DNA from: SAR202 cluster bacterium
Lineage (GTDB): Bacteria > Chloroflexota > Dehalococcoidia > Lucifugimonadales > UBA826
Length of the DNA stretch: 14,388 bases
Assembly (NCBI GenBank): GCA_009392675.1
Contig: VFFY01000178.1
Coordinates: 1-14,388 of the forward strand
Direction of reading: 5' to 3'
This document shows positions 1 to 6,005 of this stretch, piece after piece. The position numbers and the translations under genes were made by a program. Position 1 is the first letter of the stretch. Every line of letters starts with the position of its first letter. A model generated the notes under the pieces. It was not told where the DNA came from and made no database searches. It was given only the letters and a program-made list of their open reading frames with translations.

Positions 1-152
1 CAGCTGCAGCTGGTGGGCTATCACCGGTTCTGGAGGAGGAACAAACAAATGAAGTCGATAGAAATGACAGCGAAGACAGTGGAAGAGGCGATAGAAATCG
101 CCCTAAAAGAACTAGACGCAGACCGCGTAGAGGTAGAAATAGACGTCATTAG
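1..152 (+). CDS. yidC: C-terminal tail of a YidC-like membrane insertase (5' partial)
   Basis: An open frame enters from the left edge, with its first full codon at position 3 and a TAG stop at 150-152, giving 49 visible residues. The tail starts with an Ala/Gly/Pro-type linker, passes through an acidic stretch (EEEQTNEVD, then DSEDSGRGD) and ends in a very Arg-rich segment (RPKRTRRRPRRGRNRRH). YidC/Oxa1 insertases often end in a basic cytoplasmic tail that contacts the ribosome, and yidC directly precedes jag in many bacteria, so composition and position agree. No transmembrane part lies in the window, so the family call rests on context and tail composition only. It overlaps jag by 104 nt in another frame. 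A rival is the short frame ending TGA at 50-52, which would overlap the jag ATG as ATGA, but its visible peptide has no basic tail. Confidence 0.5.
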   Translation, partial: AAAGGLSPVLEEEQTNEVDRNDSEDSGRGDRNRPKRTRRRPRRGRNRRH

Positions 153-684
153 CAGAGGTAAATCCGGTATTTTAGGAATTGGCAGTGAATTGGCCTCTGT
201 CAGAGTTACCAAAGTTGATGGAACTTCAGATGTTTTAGACTCAGCTAATGAAGTCATAAAAAATCTTGTGTCTCACATGGATGTGGACGTCGTGGTCAAT
301 TTAAAAGAGGCTGATAATGAAGAGACTGGAGGACCAGTCTTTGAGATAGAAGGGGATGATTCTGGGTTACTTATCGGTCGCAAAGGTGAGACTCTTAGGT
401 CTCTTCAATTCCTGACAAGGTTTATTGTGGGAAGGCAAACGGGGGAAAGGGCGAATATCTCTCTTGATGTTGAAGGTTATGATGAAAGAAGAAAGCAATC
501 TTTGGCTAACCTAGCCAGCAGGGTGGCTCAGCGAGTTGTAAAGACGGGAAGATCAATTGAATTAGAGCCTATGTCAGCGAGGGAGAGAAGGTTGGTTCAC
601 ATTGCGCTAGCTGAAAATTCAGAGGTGTATACTGAGAGCTCGGGTGAAGGGCGTGACAGGAAGGTGGTAGTTATACCGTCATAA
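49..684 (+). CDS. jag: Jag/KhpB-type RNA-binding protein (Jag_N, KH, R3H)
   Basis: This 211-residue protein has the three-part Jag architecture. A Jag_N domain spans about residues 1-53 and ends in the typical GKSGILGIGSELASVRV segment. A KH domain carries the GxxG loop in GLLIGRKGETL (about 107-117), and a C-terminal R3H domain has Arg180-xxx-His184 in RERRLVHIAL. Jag (KhpB/EloR) is a cytoplasmic RNA-binding protein that, with KhpA, affects cell elongation and division in Gram-positive bacteria; its RNA targets here are unknown. I chose ATG at 49 because GGAGGAGGA lies at 32-40 with an 8-nt gap and the Jag_N domain starts there. An in-frame GTG at 13 would add 12 residues unlike the family. 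The Shine-Dalgarno site lies inside the yidC frame, so the two genes are probably cotranscribed and translationally coupled. Length is normal for the family. Confidence 0.9.
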   Translation: MKSIEMTAKTVEEAIEIALKELDADRVEVEIDVISRGKSGILGIGSELASVRVTKVDGTSDVLDSANEVIKNLVSHMDVDVVVNLKEADNEETGGPVFEIEGDDSGLLIGRKGETLRSLQFLTRFIVGRQTGERANISLDVEGYDERRKQSLANLASRVAQRVVKTGRSIELEPMSARERRLVHIALAENSEVYTESSGEGRDRKVVVIPS

Positions 685-754
685 TACTCAGAATCTAGGA
701 TTTCTATGCTTATTTTTGGATAGACAATCTTGAGCTTCCCTAGTATGTCGTTCC

Positions 755-782
755 TTGCCTGTAAATTTTCTAGTAATATAAT
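755..782 (+). promoter_or_regulatory. sigma70-type promoter for the permease/crotonase operon
   Basis: A TTGCCT -35 box (755-760; four of six consensus bases) and a perfect TATAAT -10 box (777-782) are separated by 16 nt. This predicts a transcript start near 789 and a leader of about 26 nt before the ATG at 815. The rest of the 130-nt gap after jag shows no other clear signal, only a weak bulged hairpin near 690-705. Confidence 0.6.
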
Positions 783-814
783 GGGTCAGATAGTCAATAC
801 TTGGATCCGATACT

Positions 815-1945
815 ATGCAGCAGCCCGGCAATCTTAATGCCTCATTGGAAAAAGTGGCCAAGGTGTCATTTTATGTTTTTATTGGGGTGATTGTGTGCTT
901 TGGATTATATCTTGTCAGAGGAGCCCTGTTTCCCTTGGTATTGGGAATAGTTTTAACTTATATACTTAACCCCTTTGTCAATTTTTTCGAACAATTTATC
1001 CCATTAAAAAGTACCAGGCCCAAACTAGCCCGAGCCTGTTCGATAACAATAGTCACTTTCATTGCTCTTTTAATAACCGTAGGATGCTTATTGCTTGTGA
1101 TACCTCCAATGTTTAAGCAATCAAGCGAGCTGGTTACTAACATACCTAGTCTTATTACCGACGCGAGAACCACGGTGGAGAGCTGGAATAAGGAATATGC
1201 CTCGAATATTCCGGAAGAGATCCGGGTGGAAATCGATCGATTATTGGAAAATGGCGGACAGATATTACTAGGAGCATTTAGCGGACTTGTTGGTAGAACT
1301 GCAGTCGCAGCGGTTCATGCTTTGACTTTGGTAGTAGGACTTGTGGTGTTGCCCTTATTTGTTTTTTATTTCTTGAAAGATAGGGAAACAGTTAGAGAAT
1401 CGTTCGTTGAGGTATTTCCTACAGATACCCAGATCCATGTCGTGTATGTATTAAGAATTTTAAACCGAATTATTGGTGCATATGTTAGGGCCCAATTCAC
1501 CTTAGCAGCCGTGGTATGGGTCTTTATCTCTATTGGCTTAATGCTTTTGGGTGTGAAGTATGCAGTTCTTTTGGGAGCTGTGGCCGGTATATTTGAGTTA
1601 GTCCCAATTGTAGGGGCCTGGCTTGCCGTTATTCCTACTATAATTGTGGTTCTATCCACTTCCCCAGAAAAAATCGTTTGGGTGTTGCTCTTATATTTGG
1701 GTGTGCAACTTTTTCAGGGTGCGATTATAGTTCCTCGAGTTCAAAGTTTTGCGATGAAATTGCATCCCTTGATGATATTGATATCTATCGTGGTTGGTAG
1801 TGAGATAGCAGGTCTTTGGGGAGTGGTATTGGGTCCACCGGTTGCCGCCTCCATAAAGGAATTATTAATATATTTTAGCAATCCGCCAAGGTATGGCATT
1901 TCGATGGAAGAGGATGAGGCTTTAGAAAAGGAATTAGAGAATTGA
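815..1945 (+). CDS. AI-2E family transporter (PerM-like polytopic permease)
   Basis: This 376-residue inner-membrane protein belongs to the AI-2E exporter-like family (PF01594; PerM/YdiK/TqsA relatives). Hydrophobic segments lie at about 19-35, 38-58, 75-98, 165-187, 228-250, 252-280, 287-305 and 319-345, the usual eight-helix pattern with a long soluble loop at about 100-160. Family hallmarks are PLFVFYFLKDR (180-190), ELVPIVGAWLAVIP (261-274) and the PRV...HPLMI segment (307-321). Members include autoinducer-2 exporters, Na+/H+ antiporters and permeases of unknown substrate, so no substrate can be assigned. The ATG at 815 has only a weak ribosome site, but it sits about 26 nt behind a convincing promoter. 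It is followed after 28 nt by a crotonase gene on the same strand and is probably the first gene of that transcript. The C-terminus is acidic and cytoplasmic (EEDEALEKELEN). Confidence 0.85.
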   Translation: MQQPGNLNASLEKVAKVSFYVFIGVIVCFGLYLVRGALFPLVLGIVLTYILNPFVNFFEQFIPLKSTRPKLARACSITIVTFIALLITVGCLLLVIPPMFKQSSELVTNIPSLITDARTTVESWNKEYASNIPEEIRVEIDRLLENGGQILLGAFSGLVGRTAVAAVHALTLVVGLVVLPLFVFYFLKDRETVRESFVEVFPTDTQIHVVYVLRILNRIIGAYVRAQFTLAAVVWVFISIGLMLLGVKYAVLLGAVAGIFELVPIVGAWLAVIPTIIVVLSTSPEKIVWVLLLYLGVQLFQGAIIVPRVQSFAMKLHPLMILISIVVGSEIAGLWGVVLGPPVAASIKELLIYFSNPPRYGISMEEDEALEKELEN

Positions 1946-1958
1946 TTTTGTCTTTAGT

Positions 1959-1964
1959 GGAGGA
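1959..1964 (+). promoter_or_regulatory. Shine-Dalgarno site fixing a TTG start
   Basis: GGAGGA lies 9 nt upstream of the TTG at 1974. It is 18 nt from the next in-frame ATG (1983), so it favours the TTG. Confidence 0.6.
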
Positions 1965-1973
1965 CTTTCATAG

Positions 1974-2714
1974 TTGGGTAATATGGTGAAACTACAATCT
2001 TTTAATGAAGAAAAGATACAACTTATCAACCTGAAATCGGCAGGTAAGAATGATGACCCGTGTCGTGAGCTTATGTGGTCATTGGAAGATGCAATAAACG
2101 AGCTAAATGCCAAAGACTCTGTGGCAGTGGTCTTGATCAACATACCTGACATTAAATTGAGATGTGATTGGCACTTCGAAAATGACGGAACCAAATCCTT
2201 AAGTGATTTTATATCTAACATAAAGTTTCCTACCATCGGAATTATTGAATCCGCAGCTCATGGAACAGTTCTCGAGTTATTTTTATGCTGCGACATTAGA
2301 GTCGCCGACAAAGCGAGTAAATTTTCAATGTCTCAGGTGTTAGCAGGCCACACCCCTGTGGAGGGTGGGACGCAAAGATTGCCAAGGATAGTAGGAGTAG
2401 GTAGAGCAATGGATTTATTATTGACAGGGAGAGTTTTCTCCGCCGCTGAGGCTCTTGAAATTGGAGTGGTGCAATACCTTCACTCGGAAGATGTACAAGA
2501 TAATGCCGTTGAGCTAGCCTCTAAAATAGCATCTCATGGTCCTATCGCGGCTCAGTATCTGAAAGAGGCGATAGTGGATGGGTCTGATATGACCTTGGAT
2601 CAAGGATTAAGACTGGAGACTGATCTTAATGTGATTTTGCAAAGCACTTTTGATAGAAAAGAAGGGATAGATTCATTTTTGGAGAAAAAGGAACCTAGGT
2701 ATGAAGGCCGCTGA
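1974..2714 (+). CDS. Enoyl-CoA hydratase/isomerase-family protein with an atypical active site
   Basis: This 246-residue protein has the crotonase fold signature in its C-terminal half: LCCDIRVADKASKFS (104-118), GGTQRLPRIVG (131-141) and a long helical C-terminal region. Its catalytic features are poor. The first oxyanion-hole loop, normally FCAGADL, is unrecognisable at about 57-70. The usual GGG before the first catalytic Glu is GTV (97-99). Glu101 occupies the Glu144 position of rat mitochondrial hydratase, but the Glu164 position is Gln121. A canonical hydratase reaction is therefore doubtful; it may be another crotonase chemistry or a non-catalytic partner. The start is TTG with a strong Shine-Dalgarno site, 28 nt after the permease gene. 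A second, intact crotonase follows after 15 nt, so the two products could act together. There is no frameshift and the length is close to normal. Confidence 0.8.
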   Translation: MGNMVKLQSFNEEKIQLINLKSAGKNDDPCRELMWSLEDAINELNAKDSVAVVLINIPDIKLRCDWHFENDGTKSLSDFISNIKFPTIGIIESAAHGTVLELFLCCDIRVADKASKFSMSQVLAGHTPVEGGTQRLPRIVGVGRAMDLLLTGRVFSAAEALEIGVVQYLHSEDVQDNAVELASKIASHGPIAAQYLKEAIVDGSDMTLDQGLRLETDLNVILQSTFDRKEGIDSFLEKKEPRYEGR

Positions 2715-2729
2715 AGGTGAACCAAAGCG

Positions 2730-3461
2730 GTGCTACCAATGAAAGAAGAGACAGTTATGTACCACTCTATCAACGGTGTTGCCCATATAACTTTGAACAG
2801 ACCAGATCAAATAAACGCCTTTAATATAGAAATGCGCGATTCGCTTTTTCAAACGTTAGAATTGTTTCGGGATGATACGGAATCCAAAGTTGCGATTATC
2901 AGTGGGGCAGGTGATAGAGGGTTTTGCGCTGGTGCTGATTTGACAGAATTTGGTACTGCTCCATCTCAAGTAATTGCGCGAGCAGTCAGGTGGGAGAGAG
3001 ACTTGTGGGGCTTATTTCTGTCTATTCAAAAGCCGCTAATTGCCCAGCTTCACGGATACATTATCGGATCTGGTATTGAAATTGCGGCTTTATGCGACAT
3101 TAGGATAGCAGCTGATAACTCAATTTTTAGAATGCCTGAAGTGGCATTGGGAATGATTCCTGCTGCTGGTGGTACTCAAACTTTACGTAATCTTGTTGGA
3201 CTTGATAGGGCCATGGACATGATAATGACCAATAGGGTAGTGAAAGCTAGGGAAGCAATAAAGATTCGTCTTGTTGACCGTGTTGTTTCAGGGGAGATCC
3301 TGAATAGCTCTGCAGAAGTAATTGCTGACGGATTAACTAAAATAGAGCCAGAATTGTTGGCTTCTATAAAATCATCTGTTATGAGGGGATTGGATCTTGG
3401 CCTAGAGCGCGGAATCCAACATGAGAAACGTAACTCGTATCACATTGCAAAAAATAATTGA
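2730..3461 (+). CDS. Enoyl-CoA hydratase/isomerase (crotonase) with intact catalytic residues
   Basis: This crotonase-superfamily protein of 243 residues probably hydrates or isomerises an enoyl-CoA in acyl-CoA catabolism; the substrate cannot be read from sequence. It has the N-terminal strand pattern VAHITLNRPDQINAF, the oxyanion-hole loop GFCAGADL (64-71), GSGIEIAALCDIRIA with Glu117 (equivalent to rat Glu144) and RMPEVALGMIPAAGGTQ with Glu137 (equivalent to rat Glu164). All catalytic positions are kept, unlike its upstream paralog. The start is probably GTG at 2730, behind AGGTGA at 2715-2720. ATG at 2739 would shorten it by three residues and matches typical N-termini equally well. It is cotranscribed with the preceding crotonase. 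Its TGA stop lies only 4 nt from the CCA end of a tRNA gene on the opposite strand. Confidence 0.87.
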   Translation: MLPMKEETVMYHSINGVAHITLNRPDQINAFNIEMRDSLFQTLELFRDDTESKVAIISGAGDRGFCAGADLTEFGTAPSQVIARAVRWERDLWGLFLSIQKPLIAQLHGYIIGSGIEIAALCDIRIAADNSIFRMPEVALGMIPAAGGTQTLRNLVGLDRAMDMIMTNRVVKAREAIKIRLVDRVVSGEILNSSAEVIADGLTKIEPELLASIKSSVMRGLDLGLERGIQHEKRNSYHIAKNN

Positions 3462-3465
3462 TTCA

Positions 3466-3539
3466 TGGCTGCCCGGCCAGGATTCGAACCTGGGTCGAAG
3501 GAGTCAAAGTCCTTAGTGCTACCACTACACCACCGGGCA
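3466..3539 (-). tRNA. tRNA-Gln (anticodon UUG)
   Basis: On the minus strand a full cloverleaf folds in 74 nt. The 7-bp acceptor stem pairs TGCCCGG with CCGGGCA, followed by discriminator G and an encoded CCA (3466-3468). The anticodon stem AAGGA/TCCTT encloses the 7-nt loop CTTTGAC, so the anticodon is TTG and reads CAA (and CAG by wobble) as glutamine. The T arm carries the GGTTCGAATCC core. A weak U1-A72 first pair is typical of bacterial tRNA-Gln. The gene is convergent with the upstream crotonase, whose stop is 4 nt away. Confidence 0.95.
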
Positions 3540-3568
3540 ACGACACAATAAGACACTCACAAATATTA

Positions 3569-3599
3569 AGTATATCCCAATAAATATGACTCAAGTAAA
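3569..3599 (-). promoter_or_regulatory. weak candidate promoter for tRNA-Gln
   Basis: On the minus strand TTTACT (3599-3594) and TATACT (3574-3569; five of six) are separated by 19 nt, about 30 nt before the mature tRNA 5' end. The spacer is long and the -35 match modest, so this is only a candidate. Confidence 0.25.
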
Positions 3600-3655
3600 A
3601 TTTTCCCTCGTATATACTTGCTCTCTGCTTTCACTAGGGTTTTCCCCAATGACTG

Positions 3656-3661
3656 TATAAT
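3656..3661 (+). promoter_or_regulatory. candidate -10 box upstream of the MoxR operon
   Basis: A perfect TATAAT lies at 3656-3661 in the 264-nt gap before the MoxR gene, but no convincing -35 box stands 15-19 nt upstream. If used, transcription would start near 3668, just before the palindrome at 3686-3707. A second candidate, TTGATT (3757-3762) with TTTAAT (3779-3784) and a 16-nt spacer, would start transcription almost at the ribosome site. The rest of the gap is AT-rich with no gene seen. Confidence 0.3.
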
Positions 3662-3685
3662 TTTTGGATTTCTTATGATTTTTTT

Positions 3686-3707
3686 AATACCTTACAAGTA
3701 AGGTATT
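3686..3707. promoter_or_regulatory. perfect inverted repeat, probable operator
   Basis: The arm AATACCTTAC (3686-3695) is separated by AA from its exact reverse complement GTAAGGTATT (3698-3707). A 22-bp dyad with 10-bp arms and a 2-nt centre has the size and shape of a site for a dimeric helix-turn-helix repressor. It lies about 97 nt before the MoxR start codon and just downstream of a TATAAT box, a natural place for repression. A T-run follows only at 3715-3720, too far from the stem for a standard terminator. The regulator is not in the window. Confidence 0.5.
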
Positions 3708-3791
3708 CAGAATAATTTTTTAGACATTAGTGAACAAGTCGCCATTCTTGATTCAATTGATTGTAGGATCGCAAAATTTTTAATGTAAAAC

Positions 3792-3797
3792 AGGAGG
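3792..3797 (+). promoter_or_regulatory. Shine-Dalgarno site fixing the MoxR TTG start
   Basis: AGGAGG lies 6 nt before the TTG at 3804. There is no nearby in-frame ATG, and the TTG gives the expected N-terminal helix of the family. Confidence 0.7.
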
Positions 3798-3803
3798 CTT
3801 TTT

Positions 3804-4766
3804 TTGGTAACTGAAGGCAATGAATTTAAAGGTATCATTGAAAAAATAAAGGACAATGTCCAAAAAGTTATTGTCGGTAAGTCGGACGCTATAGACCTGG
3901 TATTAATTTCTATATTGTGTCACGGGCATATTCTTCTTGAGGATGTGCCAGGTTCGGGCAAAACCACCCTCGCAAGGGCAGTATCTTCGTCTTTGGATTG
4001 CACTTTCGGAAGGATTCAATTTACTCCTGACTTGATGCCATCCGATGTCCTCGGGGTTAATTGGTTCAATCAAAAATCCAGTGAATTCGAATTTCAAAGC
4101 GGTCCTATCTTCAACCAAATCATATTAGCTGATGAAATAAATAGAGCCACCCCTCGGACACAGTCGGCCCTTTTAGAAGCCATGCAAGAATCGCAGGTTA
4201 CGATAGACGGGAATACTCGTATGTTACCAACCCCTTTTATTGTGATGGCTACCCAAAACCCTCTGGATATGGAAGGTACCTTTCCACTTCCTGAAGCTCA
4301 ACTGGACAGGTTTTTGATGAAGATATCTCTCGGATATCCCACGGAGCAGGAAGAGGCAGACATTATAGGGCGCTTTCGGAAGGAAGATTCTCATGAGCCG
4401 CTAGCTTCAGTGGTGAATTCTGAGATTATAAAAGATCTTCAAAACTTTTCTTCAGAAGTAAAGGTGGAACAGACTATCTGTGATTATATTATTTCGATTG
4501 TGCGTTCCACGCGAGAGAATGATAAATTGGATTTAGGATCAAGCCCTAGAGGTTCTTTGGGCCTTTACCGCTGTAGCCAGGCTAAAGCGGCTCTTAGTGG
4601 AAGAGAATATGTTACTCCGGATGATGTAAAAAGCCTTATAAATTCAGTTTTGTCGCATCGAATTATACCGACATCCAATGCTAGGTTGAGAGGATTCGGG
4701 GCCGATGAAATACTTGAGGAAATAATGTCTGAAACCACTGTCCCAATAGAAGTCAGTTCGGCGTAG
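3804..4766 (+). CDS. MoxR-family AAA+ ATPase
   Basis: This 320-residue cytosolic AAA+ ATPase belongs to the MoxR family (AAA_3, with a lid domain). Walker A is PGSGKTT (49-55), Walker B is ILADEINRA (107-115), sensor 1 lies in ATQNP (149-153) and the conserved LPEAQLDRF is at 162-170. The C-terminal lid contains SPRGSLGLYRCSQAKAAL. MoxR proteins act as chaperone-like ATPases that help assemble or activate enzyme complexes, and they are very often followed by a DUF58 gene, as here (3-nt gap). The start is TTG behind AGGAGG. The length is normal and all ATPase motifs are intact. It is the first gene of a three-gene operon with DUF58 and DUF4129 membrane proteins. The client complex cannot be deduced from the sequence. 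Confidence 0.93.
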   Translation: MVTEGNEFKGIIEKIKDNVQKVIVGKSDAIDLVLISILCHGHILLEDVPGSGKTTLARAVSSSLDCTFGRIQFTPDLMPSDVLGVNWFNQKSSEFEFQSGPIFNQIILADEINRATPRTQSALLEAMQESQVTIDGNTRMLPTPFIVMATQNPLDMEGTFPLPEAQLDRFLMKISLGYPTEQEEADIIGRFRKEDSHEPLASVVNSEIIKDLQNFSSEVKVEQTICDYIISIVRSTRENDKLDLGSSPRGSLGLYRCSQAKAALSGREYVTPDDVKSLINSVLSHRIIPTSNARLRGFGADEILEEIMSETTVPIEVSSA

Positions 4767-4769
4767 ATC

Positions 4770-6005
4770 ATGGTTAAAAAAGTATGGAATGACTGTTGGG
4801 TATTAATAATCATTGCCTTGGTAATTATCGGCATATTTTCGGGACAAGGTTTAATCCTAGGGTTATCTGTCATGAGCCTAGTTGTCGTTCTTGTTGCATG
4901 GTTATGGAATAAGGTGTCCCTGGAAAATGTCGAATATATTCGGGTGATACCCCAAAAGAGAGTTTTTATTGGGGAGACAGTCCCTTTCTCTATAGAGCTT
5001 CACAATAAAAAGCCGATACCTTTACCAAGAATAGATACTGTTGATGACATTCCAAGTGCTTTGAACCTTAACGGTCCTGATATCAGGCCAAGTTCAGTCC
5101 TACACGCCGTGTCAATGATGCATTCTGCTTCTGTATCTGCTTATCAAAAAACCGTTTGGGAATATTCTGTGCAGGCAAAAAGAAGAGGGTTTCATAGGCT
5201 TGGGTCAGTGAAAATTTCTAGTGGCGATATCTTTGGATTATTCGATAGTAAAAAAACAATCTCGACTCGCGATTACATACTAGTTTATCCGCAAATCTTA
5301 AAGCTTCCAGCACTAGGGATGCCAGAATCCAGACCTTTAGGAGAGAAAATCACTAACCTAAATATTTACCAAGATGTCTCTTGGAACAGAGGAATCAGAA
5401 CTTATGAAAGGGGAGACCCCCTCAATACAGTCGATTGGAAATATACGGCAAAAAAATCTGAACTAATGGTTAAAACCTTTGAGTCTACTAGCAAAAGTGA
5501 CGTCATTTTGGCCGTTTCTGTAGAAACATCTTCGAAGGTATGGGAAGGATACTCGGCCGTAAATTTAGAGAGGGTTGTGGCTGCTTCTGCTTCTATAGCA
5601 AGCTATTGTAGTGAGGAAGGATTCAATCTTGGTTTTTTTTCAAACGGCACCCCTGTATTGTCTGACTTGCCAATGAGAATACCCGCTTCACAATCAGAAG
5701 ATCAACTAAAGCTAATATTGGAAACCTTGGCTACCATAGGCCCTATTTCATCTGGACCTATGTCAGAAAACCTTAACAAGTGGTATAAGAATTTCCCTTT
5801 TGGGTCTACCGCAGTTGTTGTGACATCCTTCATCACTGATCAACTATTGGATTCTTTAAGAAATATATCAAAATTTGGGTGCAGGGTAGTTTTAATTAAC
5901 GTTGCTGACGAGCCGTCATATAGTACAGTGGACAATATCTTGATATATGAGTTGGGAACCCATTTTAGCCGGATGGAGTCGAAAGGTGAATTCGTACCAA
6001 TTTAA
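4770..6005 (+). CDS. DUF58 domain membrane-anchored protein
   Basis: This 411-residue protein starts with two hydrophobic helices (about 10-28 and 29-46), followed by a beta-rich extracytoplasmic or cytoplasmic region and a DUF58 domain. The DUF58 hallmark is clear at 210-238: RTYERGDPLNTVDWKYTAKK, then SELMVKTFE. The segment after it (about 242 onward, starting SDVILAVSVETS) has the look of the VWA-like fold seen in this family, without a clear MIDAS DxSxS motif. DUF58 proteins are almost always partners of MoxR ATPases, and this gene begins 3 nt after the MoxR stop. The ATG at 4770 lacks a strong ribosome site, which suggests translational coupling. Its end overlaps the next gene by about 20 nt. 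The molecular function of DUF58 proteins is poorly known; a role as adaptor or scaffold for MoxR is an inference. Confidence 0.88.
   Translation: MVKKVWNDCWVLIIIALVIIGIFSGQGLILGLSVMSLVVVLVAWLWNKVSLENVEYIRVIPQKRVFIGETVPFSIELHNKKPIPLPRIDTVDDIPSALNLNGPDIRPSSVLHAVSMMHSASVSAYQKTVWEYSVQAKRRGFHRLGSVKISSGDIFGLFDSKKTISTRDYILVYPQILKLPALGMPESRPLGEKITNLNIYQDVSWNRGIRTYERGDPLNTVDWKYTAKKSELMVKTFESTSKSDVILAVSVETSSKVWEGYSAVNLERVVAASASIASYCSEEGFNLGFFSNGTPVLSDLPMRIPASQSEDQLKLILETLATIGPISSGPMSENLNKWYKNFPFGSTAVVVTSFITDQLLDSLRNISKFGCRVVLINVADEPSYSTVDNILIYELGTHFSRMESKGEFVPI
5973..5978 (+). promoter_or_regulatory. Shine-Dalgarno site favouring a GTG start
   Basis: ATGGAG lies 7 nt before the GTG at 5986, inside the end of the DUF58 gene. 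The earlier ATG at 5947 has no comparable site. Confidence 0.45.

Noticed and set aside
13..48. GTG at 13 as the start of jag
   Set aside because: It adds 12 residues that do not match the family, while ATG at 49 has an excellent Shine-Dalgarno site and begins the Jag_N domain.
690..717. Hairpin AGAATC/GATTTCT followed by a T-rich stretch after jag as a terminator
   Set aside because: The stem is short, bulged and AT-rich, and the T-run is interrupted and distant; too weak to call.
1934..2236. Minus-strand open frame opposite the first crotonase
   Set aside because: It overlaps the operon junction and coding sequence, with no domain and no ribosome site; a shadow frame.
2712..2720. UGA at the end of the first crotonase as a selenocysteine codon, given the presence of SelB
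   Set aside because: The next in-frame codon but one is again TGA, the protein already has family length, and no SECIS-like hairpin is evident.
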